This document shows, one piece after another, positions 52,561-59,454 of a stretch of 64,000 nt of DNA. Below the pieces are notes generated by a model, which had not been told where the DNA came from, searched no databases, and worked only from the letters and a program-made list of their open reading frames with translations. Position 1 is the first letter of the stretch; each line of letters starts with the position of its first letter. Both the position numbers and the translations under genes were made by a program. Origin of the DNA: Nocardiopsis quinghaiensis (GTDB lineage: Bacteria; Actinomycetota; Actinomycetes; Streptosporangiales; Streptosporangiaceae); contig NZ_VWVU01000029.1 in NCBI RefSeq assembly GCF_008638365.1, forward strand, positions 27,360-91,359, given 5' to 3'.

Positions 52561-53979
52561 GTGACCATAAGGACCGAAGGAGACGAAGCGGCAGCGATCG
52601 AGGCGCTCTACGACGCCTTCGCGCCGCCCCTGTACCGGTATGCCTGGTCGCTGCTGGGCGACGGGGACGAACAGGTGGCCGAGGCCGTGCACGACGGTCT
52701 GGTCGCCGGGGTGGCCCTCGACGCCCGGCGCGCCGACCCGGCCGACCGCGGCCCCTGGCTGTACGCCCTGGTCCGCTCGGCCTGCCAGCGGCGCGGCCTG
52801 GCGCACGTGAGCCCCTACACCGGACTGGCCACGGTGCCCGCCGAGGAACCGGTGGCCCGCATGTTCTCCCGGCTTCCCGCCAGCCACCGCGAGCTGGTCG
52901 AGCTGAACCTGCGGCACGCGCTGCCCCCGTCGGCCGCCGCACGCGTACTGGGCCTGGACCCCCAGCTCTGTGTCGAGCTGTCGCGCTCGGCGCTCCGCCG
53001 CGCCGCGGAGAACCTGGAGGAGGCCGCCGACGAAGCGGAGGGCCGTTTCCACGCGCCGGGGAGCACCGACGGTCCGGGCGCCGGGCCCCCGGAGGGCGCC
53101 GGGCCCCTCGGCCCGACGCGCCGGAGGGCCCGCGAACTCGACCGCGTCTCACACGCCCTGTCCCTGCTTCGCCCGCCCGGACCGCCGCCGGGCCTGCGTG
53201 AGAGGGTCGTGCGGACCTGCCTGGACCCCGAACTGGCCGCGACCCGTGAGCGCGTCGCCGCGCAGATGCACCCGCTCACCAGCGAGGGGTACCCGCTGCA
53301 TCGCGCCCGTGTCTCCGGGGAGCCCGAGGAGGCGGCCGAGACCGCCGTCTCCGAACCCGAACCGCCACCCCGCGCTCTGCCCGGCGACCGGCTGACCACC
53401 CGCGACCACCCCGTGCGCGAGGAGGCGGTCGCCAGACTGGCCGGGCCCGGCACCGGGCCCGGAGACGACGACCGGACCTCCCGGCGCCGCTGGCCGCTGC
53501 CCGCCGTCTCCGGCCTGGCCACGGTCGTGGTGGCGGTCGGGCTGTGGTCGTGGGCGAGTGCGATGGGCGGGCCCTCCATCGTCATCGGCATCGGCCCCGA
53601 GGAGACCGAGCGCAATCCGCTGGTCTCGGAGATGGAGGCGGTCGCGACCTCCTCCGACGCCAAGCCGGAGGCCGGGCCGACCACCGTTCCCACCGCCGTG
53701 GCATCGGAGCAGCCGGGCGTGGAGGCCTCCGCCGAGCCGGAACCGGAGGAGTCCACGGGGCGGGAGGCCCCGGCGCCGGACGGGGCCGAGCCCACCCCGC
53801 CCGCCGGCACCGGCGGGTCCGGCGACGCTTCCGAGGCCCCCGGCGCCGAGGGCGCCGGAGGCGGGGACTCCGCGGACGGGGGCGCCCCCAGCGAGACACC
53901 CGAGGAGGGCGACTCCGACGACGGGGACGACCCGGACCTGCTCGAAGGGCTGTTGGGACTGCTCTTCGGTGATGGCTGA
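52561..53979 (+). CDS. Sigma-70-like protein fused to a membrane anchor and acidic tail
   Basis: 472 residues. The first 160 resemble an ECF sigma factor: region 2-like YDAFAPPLYRYAWSLLGDGD and region 4-like FSRLPASHRELVELNLRHAL followed by SAAARVLGLDPQLCVELSRSALRRA. Then comes a Pro/Glu/Arg linker, one membrane helix (about 322-343, SGLATVVVAVGLWSWAS) and an extracytoplasmic Pro/Glu/Gly/Asp tail ending in a hydrophobic LLEGLLGLLF. The joined layout is like a sigma factor tethered to the membrane. No anti-sigma gene is adjacent. GTG 52561 follows GGGGGAG. Confidence 0.75.
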   Translation: MTIRTEGDEAAAIEALYDAFAPPLYRYAWSLLGDGDEQVAEAVHDGLVAGVALDARRADPADRGPWLYALVRSACQRRGLAHVSPYTGLATVPAEEPVARMFSRLPASHRELVELNLRHALPPSAAARVLGLDPQLCVELSRSALRRAAENLEEAADEAEGRFHAPGSTDGPGAGPPEGAGPLGPTRRRARELDRVSHALSLLRPPGPPPGLRERVVRTCLDPELAATRERVAAQMHPLTSEGYPLHRARVSGEPEEAAETAVSEPEPPPRALPGDRLTTRDHPVREEAVARLAGPGTGPGDDDRTSRRRWPLPAVSGLATVVVAVGLWSWASAMGGPSIVIGIGPEETERNPLVSEMEAVATSSDAKPEAGPTTVPTAVASEQPGVEASAEPEPEESTGREAPAPDGAEPTPPAGTGGSGDASEAPGAEGAGGGDSADGGAPSETPEEGDSDDGDDPDLLEGLLGLLFGDG

Positions 53980-53996
53980 CGCCCGGGGAACAGCCT

Positions 53997-54608
53997 TCAG
54001 AAGGAGGCGAGCAGCCGTTCGGCGGTGGCGTGCAGCCGCCACTCCACCTCGTCCACGTCGCGGCGGCCCTTGAGGACCTCCACCAGCTCGAAGATCCACA
54101 CGCTGGTGAGCGAACCCGCCAGGACGTAGCCGGTGCTGCCGCGGTCCACGTCGGCGCCGTCCTCCCCGGCCGCACCCTCCAGGTTTCCGGTGGCCACCCG
54201 CCACACCAGGTCGGAGATGCGCACGTCGAGCTCGATCTTGACCTCGGCCATGATCAGCGAGCGCACCAGCGCGTCGGCCAGCTCGGGCTCGCGCATGAGG
54301 CCGCGCGTGGCGCGCAGCAGGACGTCGACGGCGCGTCCGGCGGCGGTGTCGGCGGTGGGCGGACGCCGGACGATACCGCCCTCCAGCAGGTCCAACTCCT
54401 CGGTGACCACGGCCACGACCAGGTCCATCTTGGAGGGGAAGTAGCGGTAGAGCGTGCCGAGGGCCACCCCGGCTCGCTCGGCGACCGAACGCATCTGCAT
54501 GGCCTCGACGCCGCCGCGCACGGCCAGCGCGGCCGCCGTCTGCACGATGCGCTTGCGGCGCTGGGTCTGACTTCGCGACATCGTTCCGCTCGACGCCTGC
54601 ACCGCCAC
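53997..54608 (-). CDS. TetR family regulator, KstR-like
   Basis: 203 residues, GTG 54608 with AAGGGGAG upstream. The DNA-binding domain reads RRKRIVQTAAALAVRGGVEAMQMRSVAERAGVALGTLYRYFPSK, closely matching KstR, the repressor of sterol and lipid catabolism in Mycobacterium and Rhodococcus (which binds AACnnGTT-type sites). Two such sites lie upstream. The C-terminal ligand domain differs more. It probably controls lipid or acyl metabolism, perhaps including the metallo-hydrolase across the gap. It converges with the sigma-like gene. Confidence 0.87.
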   Translation of the reverse strand: MAVQASSGTMSRSQTQRRKRIVQTAAALAVRGGVEAMQMRSVAERAGVALGTLYRYFPSKMDLVVAVVTEELDLLEGGIVRRPPTADTAAGRAVDVLLRATRGLMREPELADALVRSLIMAEVKIELDVRISDLVWRVATGNLEGAAGEDGADVDRGSTGYVLAGSLTSVWIFELVEVLKGRRDVDEVEWRLHATAERLLASF

Positions 54609-54708
54609 GGGATCTCCCCTTCGTCGTCAGCCCGCGCGCCGTTCACCCGCCGCGGCGCCGGAGCCCGTTGTGGTGGCCGACACCCACCGGGGCAACGACC
54701 GCTATGAG

Positions 54709-54716
54709 AACACGTT
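54709..54716. promoter_or_regulatory. KstR-type half-site pair AACACGTT upstream of the TetR gene
   Basis: AACACGTT matches the AACnnGTT core of the KstR box. It is in the presumed promoter of the TetR gene, about 100 bp before its start, and could be autoregulatory. Confidence 0.4.
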
Positions 54717-54834
54717 ATCCAAGGTTTTCCCCTCAACACGGCTCTCCCCACACATGACTATCGCCTCATCGCCCGACGTGGCAGTAGCAATACGAAAAGA
54801 GAACCCCTGTTTTCGGATAACCCGAACAACTTTG

Positions 54835-54848
54835 TAGAATATGTTCTA
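54835..54848. promoter_or_regulatory. Near-perfect KstR-like palindrome
   Basis: TAGAATATGTTCTA is a 14-bp inverted repeat with one mismatch, and differs by one base from the TnnAACnnGTTnnA pattern known for KstR. It lies in an AT-rich stretch between the TetR gene and the metallo-hydrolase gene. Confidence 0.55.
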
Positions 54849-54917
54849 TTCGCGCAATCAGGGCGACTCGTCCGCTTCGAACACCTCCCCGCCCGCCTCC
54901 CGGGAACCGGCCACCTC

Positions 54918-54945
54918 CTAGAATCGAACCGGATTCGGTTTCTAG
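54918..54945. promoter_or_regulatory. Inverted repeat at the metallo-hydrolase start
   Basis: CTAGAA (54918-54923) pairs with TTCTAG (54940-54945) and ACCG (54928-54931) with CGGT (54936-54939). It ends 18 bp before the ATG at 54964, so it may be an operator or an mRNA hairpin. The TAGAAT at 54919-54924 is also a good -10. Confidence 0.45.
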
Positions 54946-54963
54946 TGAGAGGTCGCCCCCCGC

Positions 54964-56049
54964 ATGCCCGACGCACCCCCCGTCGAGGACCTCGGCGACG
55001 GAGTCTGGAGCCTGCCGGTACCCATCCCCGGCAACCCCCTCGGCTTCACCTACGTCTACGTCCTCTCCAGCTCCGAGGGCCCCGTCCTCATCGACACCGG
55101 CTGGGACCACGACGAGTCCTGGGAGGCGCTCACCCGCGGCCTCAAGCGGACAGGGCACACCGTCGAGGAGGTCCGCGGCGCCGTCCTCACCCACTTCCAC
55201 CCCGACCACTCCGGCCTGGCCGGACGCCTGCGCGGGTCCTCCGACGCCTGGATAGCCATGCATCCGGCCGACATCGCGATCACCGAACGCCTGAACGCCA
55301 CACCCCCGCGGGACCGCCTCGACGAGATCGCCGGCCAGCTGCGCCGCTCCGGCTTCCCCGAGGAGGACGTCCGGGCCCTGCTGGACGCCCCGAACCTGAT
55401 CAGTCCGCCCGCCGTCCCCGACCTGCCCCTGTCCGACGGCGGGGCCGTCGACCTGCCCGGCCGCGATCTGCGCGCCGTGTGGACACCCGGCCACACCCCC
55501 GGCCACATGTGCCTGCACCTGGCCGACGGTGGAAGGGTCTTCACCGGCGACCACGTCCTGCCCCGCATCACCCCGCACGTGGGCCAGTTCCCGCTGCTGT
55601 CCACCGACGGCGACCCCCTGGGCTCCTTCCTCGCCTCCCAGGCCGGCATCAGCCGCCTGCCCGACGCCGACCGCCTGGCGTGCCTTCCCTCACACGAGGC
55701 GCGCTTCACCGGACTCGCCGCCCGCGCGCGGGAGATCACGGCCCACCACGAGGAGCGGCTCACCGAGATGACCGCCCTGCTCGCCGACGGACCCGCCACC
55801 CTGTGGGAGGTCACCTCCGGCCTGGGCTGGAAGCGCCCCTGGGCGCACATGCGCATCCAGGCCCGCCACATGGCGGCCTCCGAGATCGCCGCCCACCTGC
55901 GCCTCCTGGAGGAACGGGGCCTCGTCCGCCGCACCGTGCGCGGCGACATACCCCGCTGGTCCCTCATCCCTCATCAGCGGAACGCACCGCCCGACGTAGG
56001 ATCCCTTACCAACCAGCCCGACGCCGACCTGAACCCAACTGCCGAGTAA
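54964..56049 (+). CDS. Metallo-beta-lactamase-fold hydrolase
   Basis: 361 residues. The zinc motif THFHPDHSGLAG (H-x-H-x-D-H) is near residue 77, with PGHTPGHMCLHL, TGDHVLPRITPH and LPSHE supplying the remaining ligands. After the MBL fold comes a winged-helix-like C-terminal segment (about 270-335), as in LACTB2/RNase-Z-like hydrolases with a DNA/RNA-binding or dimer domain. Substrate unknown; thioesters or lactones are common. ATG 54964; an inverted repeat precedes it. The next gene is 87 bp on and may be separately started. Confidence 0.9.
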   Translation: MPDAPPVEDLGDGVWSLPVPIPGNPLGFTYVYVLSSSEGPVLIDTGWDHDESWEALTRGLKRTGHTVEEVRGAVLTHFHPDHSGLAGRLRGSSDAWIAMHPADIAITERLNATPPRDRLDEIAGQLRRSGFPEEDVRALLDAPNLISPPAVPDLPLSDGGAVDLPGRDLRAVWTPGHTPGHMCLHLADGGRVFTGDHVLPRITPHVGQFPLLSTDGDPLGSFLASQAGISRLPDADRLACLPSHEARFTGLAARAREITAHHEERLTEMTALLADGPATLWEVTSGLGWKRPWAHMRIQARHMAASEIAAHLRLLEERGLVRRTVRGDIPRWSLIPHQRNAPPDVGSLTNQPDADLNPTAE

Positions 56050-56136
56050 CATATGGACGCGCACGCCTGTCACCGGCGAACACCCGCGTCCACACCGACG
56101 GCGACCGGGCCCGCGATCCAACGAAGAGGTGGACTC

Positions 56137-57483
56137 TTGACCCAGTCGGGCACCACATCGAGCCCACGGCCCCCCGCCGAGCGCCCCCTGCGCGTCGCCC
56201 TGCTGTCCTACCGCAGCAAACAGCACGTCGGCGGACAGGGCGTGTACGTCCGCCACCTGTCGCGAGAGCTGGCGGCCCTGGGGCACGAGGTCACGGTCCT
56301 GTCCGGCCAGCCCTACCCCGTCCTGGACGAGGGCGTGACCCTGGAGAAGCTCCCCTCCCTGGACCTCTACAACGACGCCGCCCCCTTCGTCACCCCTCCC
56401 CTGCGCGAGTGGCGCGACTGGATCGACGTGCTGGAGGTCGCCACCATGTGGACCGCCGGGTTCCCCGAACCCCTCACCTTCTCCCTGCGCGCCAACCGCG
56501 AACTGCGCAGGCGCCTGGCCGACTTCGACGTCGTCCACGACAACCAGACCCTGGGCTGGGGCCTGCTCGGCGTCCGCGCCGCGGGGCTGCCGCTGGTCAC
56601 CACCATCCACCACCCCATCAGCGTGGACCGCAGGATCGAGCTGGCCGAGGCACGCGGTCTGCAGAAGCTCACCAAGCGCCGCTGGTACGGGTTCGTGGGC
56701 ATGCAGGCCAGGGTCGCGCGCAGACTCGGCCCGATCCTGGTCCCCTCCCGGTCCTCCGCCGACGACATCGCCCGCGAGTTCGGCGTCGACCCCGCCGCCA
56801 TGGAGGTCACCCCGCTGGGCGTGGACACCCGCTACTTCCACCCGCGCCCCGGACTGGAGCGTGTCCCCGGCCGCATCGTGTGCACCGCCAGCGCCGACAG
56901 CCCCCTCAAGGGCGTGGCCGTCCTGCTGCGCGCCACCGCCAAGCTCGCCACCGAACGCGACATCACCCTGACCGTCGTCAGCCGCCCCAAGCCCGGCGGC
57001 CCCACCGACCAACTGGTGGACGAGCTGAACCTGCGCGACCGCGTGGAGTTCGTCAGCGGTATCGACGACACCGCCCTGGCCGAACTCGTCGCCGGCGCCC
57101 AGGTCGCGGTCGTCCCGTCCTTCTACGAGGGGTTCTCCCTGCCCGCCGTGGAGGCCATGGCCTGCGGAACCCCCCTGGTGGCCAGCCGCGCCGGAGCGCT
57201 GCCCGAGGTCGTGGGCACCGACGGCGACGCCGGACGCCTGGTCCCCCCGGGCGACTCCGAGGCCCTGGCCAGTGCGCTCGCCGCCCTGCTCGACGACGAC
57301 GCCGAGCGCGAGCGCATGGGCGCCGCCGCCTGGCGAAGGGTCCAGGAGCGCTTCACCTGGAGGGCCGTCGCCGATCTGACCGCGCAGCGCTACGCCACCA
57401 CCATCGACGCCGTCAGGGGAGCACGCCCCGCCGACGGTGACACGCGCCCCGCGCCCGTGCGGGCCCGCGCGAACGGCGCCTGA
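56137..57483 (+). CDS. Glycosyltransferase family 4 protein
   Basis: Retaining GT-B glycosyltransferase, 448 residues from TTG 56137 (AAGAGGTGG upstream); an ATG at 56053 would add 28 unlikely residues. The N-terminal Rossmann domain has LLSYRSKQHVGGQGVYVRHLSREL, typical of GT4 donor binding, and the C-terminal domain EGFSLPAVEAMACGTPLVAS. GTB donors are usually UDP- or GDP-sugars. It starts a run with a methyltransferase and a prenyltransferase-like protein, both on the same strand and tightly packed. Acceptor unknown. Confidence 0.92.
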   Translation: MTQSGTTSSPRPPAERPLRVALLSYRSKQHVGGQGVYVRHLSRELAALGHEVTVLSGQPYPVLDEGVTLEKLPSLDLYNDAAPFVTPPLREWRDWIDVLEVATMWTAGFPEPLTFSLRANRELRRRLADFDVVHDNQTLGWGLLGVRAAGLPLVTTIHHPISVDRRIELAEARGLQKLTKRRWYGFVGMQARVARRLGPILVPSRSSADDIAREFGVDPAAMEVTPLGVDTRYFHPRPGLERVPGRIVCTASADSPLKGVAVLLRATAKLATERDITLTVVSRPKPGGPTDQLVDELNLRDRVEFVSGIDDTALAELVAGAQVAVVPSFYEGFSLPAVEAMACGTPLVASRAGALPEVVGTDGDAGRLVPPGDSEALASALAALLDDDAERERMGAAAWRRVQERFTWRAVADLTAQRYATTIDAVRGARPADGDTRPAPVRARANGA

Positions 57484-57543
57484 CCCGGCGGTCCGAGCGC
57501 TGACCGACCACTCCGCGTCCCGCAGATCCCTAGGGAGCCTCCA

Positions 57544-58263
57544 CTGATCACCGTCGACTTCAACCTGTTCCCCGTCGGCCCCGGCGACCGCGTCCTCGAC
57601 CTGGGCTGCGGTGGCGGCCGCCATGCCTTCGAGGTCTACCGCCGCGGCGCCGACATCACCGCCTTCGACCAGAACGTCGCCGACCTCGCCGAGGTCGAGA
57701 CCATGTTCGCCGCGATGCGCCAGGAGGGCGAGGCCCCCGAGGAGGCCCGGGCCGAGACCGTCAAGGGCGACGCCCTGGACATGCCCTTCGACGACGGCAG
57801 CTTCGACCGGGTGGTCGCGGCCGAGATCTTCGAGCACGTCCCGCACGACATCGCCGCGATGGCGGAGCTGTTCCGGGTGCTGCGGCCGGGCGGCGTCGCC
57901 GCGATCACCGTGCCGAGCTTCCTGCCCGAACGCCTGTGCTGGGCCCTGTCCGAGGAGTACCACACCAACGAGGGCGGGCACATCCGCATCTACACGCGCG
58001 CCGAACTGGAGGCCAAGCTCAAGGCCACCGGCTTCGAGGTCGGCCCGCACCACCACGCGCACGCCCTGCACGCGCCGTACTGGTGGATCAAGTGCGCGGT
58101 GGGTACCGGCAACGACGACCACCCGCTCGCCAGGGCCTACCACGAGATGCTGGTGTGGGACATGCTCAAGGCCCCCAGGCTGACCCGGGTCGCCGAGCGC
58201 CTGCTCAACCCGGTCATCGGCAAGAGCGTGGTCGTGTACGTGCGCAAACCGCACTCCGCCTGA
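57544..58263 (+). CDS. Class I SAM-dependent methyltransferase (CTG start)
   Basis: 239 residues. The SAM motif I VLDLGCGGGRHAFE is near residue 18, with motif II AFDQNVADL and motif IV DRVVAAEIFEHV. The C-terminal part has HAHALHAPYWWIKCAVG and a hydrophobic end. The reading frame is open upstream but the only start fitting the N-terminus (ITVDFNLFPVGPGDR) is CTG at 57544, six bases after AGGGAG; the first ATG is at 57703, after motif I. The gene stops as TGATG with the next gene. Confidence 0.85.
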   Translation: MITVDFNLFPVGPGDRVLDLGCGGGRHAFEVYRRGADITAFDQNVADLAEVETMFAAMRQEGEAPEEARAETVKGDALDMPFDDGSFDRVVAAEIFEHVPHDIAAMAELFRVLRPGGVAAITVPSFLPERLCWALSEEYHTNEGGHIRIYTRAELEAKLKATGFEVGPHHHAHALHAPYWWIKCAVGTGNDDHPLARAYHEMLVWDMLKAPRLTRVAERLLNPVIGKSVVVYVRKPHSA

Positions 58264-59351
58264 TGGCCGTCGCTCCCGCCCCCGCACCGGTCGTTTCACA
58301 CGGCGCCAGGGCACTGCACCTGCCCGGGCTGCTCAGCGCCGAACAGCTGCACCGCTCCGCCTCCTACCTGGTGCACAGCCAGGAGGCCGGCGGAGCGATC
58401 CCGTGGTTTCCCGGCGGGCACACCGACGTGTGGGACCACGTCGAGTGCGCCATGGCCCTGACCCTGACCGGTCGGAGCGTGCCCGAGCACGCGGAGGCGG
58501 CCCGGCGCGCCTACCTGTGGCTGGCCGAGAGCCGCGCGCCCGACGGCGGGTGGCCCGCCAAGTTCCGTCAGGGCGCCCCCGTCACACGGCTGCGCGAGGC
58601 CAACCACGCCGCCTACCCGGCGGTGGGGGTGCTCCACCACCTGCTCGTCACGGGCGACGCGGCCTTCGCCGAGCACATGTGGCCGGTGATCGAGGAGGGC
58701 CTGGGGTTCGCCCTGGCCCTGCGCGGTGAACACGGCGAGATCCTGTGGGCGCGCTCGGAGGACGGCTCCCCGGGCGACCACGCGCTGCTGACGGTGTGCG
58801 CGAGCGTGCACCACGCCCTGCGCTGCGGCGCGGCCCTGGCCGCCCGCCTGGGTCGTGAGCGTCCGGAGTGGACGGCCGCCGCCGACCGGCTCGCGGTACT
58901 CATCAACGAGCGCGAGGACCTGTTCTCCGACCGCGGCCGCTTCTCGATGGACTGGTTCTATCCCGTCCTGGGCGGTGCCGTGAGCGGCGCCGCCGCCAAG
59001 GAGCGGATCGAGGCGCGCTGGGACCGGTTCGTGGTCCGGGGGCTGGGTGTGCGCTGTGTGAGCGACCAGCCGTGGGTGACCGCGGCGGAGTCCGCGGAAC
59101 TGGTGCTGGCCCTGGCCGCCATGGGCGACGTCGAGACGGGCGTACGCGTCCTGCGGGACGTACAGCACCTGCGCGACGCCGACGACGGCGTGTACTGGAC
59201 GGGCTACCAGTTCGCCGAACAGCTGCGCTGGCCGGTGGAGCGCAGCACGTGGACCTCGGCCGCCGTGATCCTGGCCGTGGACGCGCTCACCGGGACCACT
59301 CCGGGCTCCCGGGTGTTCCTGCACACCTGGGACGATCTCCCCGTCGGCTAG
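58263..59351 (+). CDS. Prenyltransferase-like (alpha/alpha)6-toroid protein
   Basis: 362 residues, annotated in relatives as prenyltransferase because its repeated helical pairs resemble protein prenyltransferase beta or squalene-cyclase barrels (VWDHVECAMALTLTGRSVPEHAEAARRAYLWLAESRAPDGGWPAKF). Here DGGW and HHALRCGAALAARL repeats are visible but no cyclase DxDD or zinc site is certain. It could equally be a glycan-binding or lyase-like toroid. ATG 58263 shares bases with the methyltransferase stop (TGATG). It is last in the trio with the GT4 protein and is followed by a strong terminator. Confidence 0.75.
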   Translation: MAVAPAPAPVVSHGARALHLPGLLSAEQLHRSASYLVHSQEAGGAIPWFPGGHTDVWDHVECAMALTLTGRSVPEHAEAARRAYLWLAESRAPDGGWPAKFRQGAPVTRLREANHAAYPAVGVLHHLLVTGDAAFAEHMWPVIEEGLGFALALRGEHGEILWARSEDGSPGDHALLTVCASVHHALRCGAALAARLGRERPEWTAAADRLAVLINEREDLFSDRGRFSMDWFYPVLGGAVSGAAAKERIEARWDRFVVRGLGVRCVSDQPWVTAAESAELVLALAAMGDVETGVRVLRDVQHLRDADDGVYWTGYQFAEQLRWPVERSTWTSAAVILAVDALTGTTPGSRVFLHTWDDLPVG

Positions 59352-59382
59352 ACGGGGACCGGGCCGACCGGGCCGACCGCCG

Positions 59383-59432
59383 ACGGGGAGAGGGCCCCGG
59401 CGGACGCTCGTCCGCCAGGGCCCTCTCCCCGT
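59383..59432. terminator. Long bidirectional terminator
   Basis: 59383-59404 pairs with 59411-59432 (about 20 pairs with one bulged mismatch), including ACGGGGAGA/TCTCCCCGT. It lies between the convergent toroid-protein and penicillin-binding-protein genes. Confidence 0.85.
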
Positions 59433-59454
59433 TCACCTGCCACCGGACCGGTGG

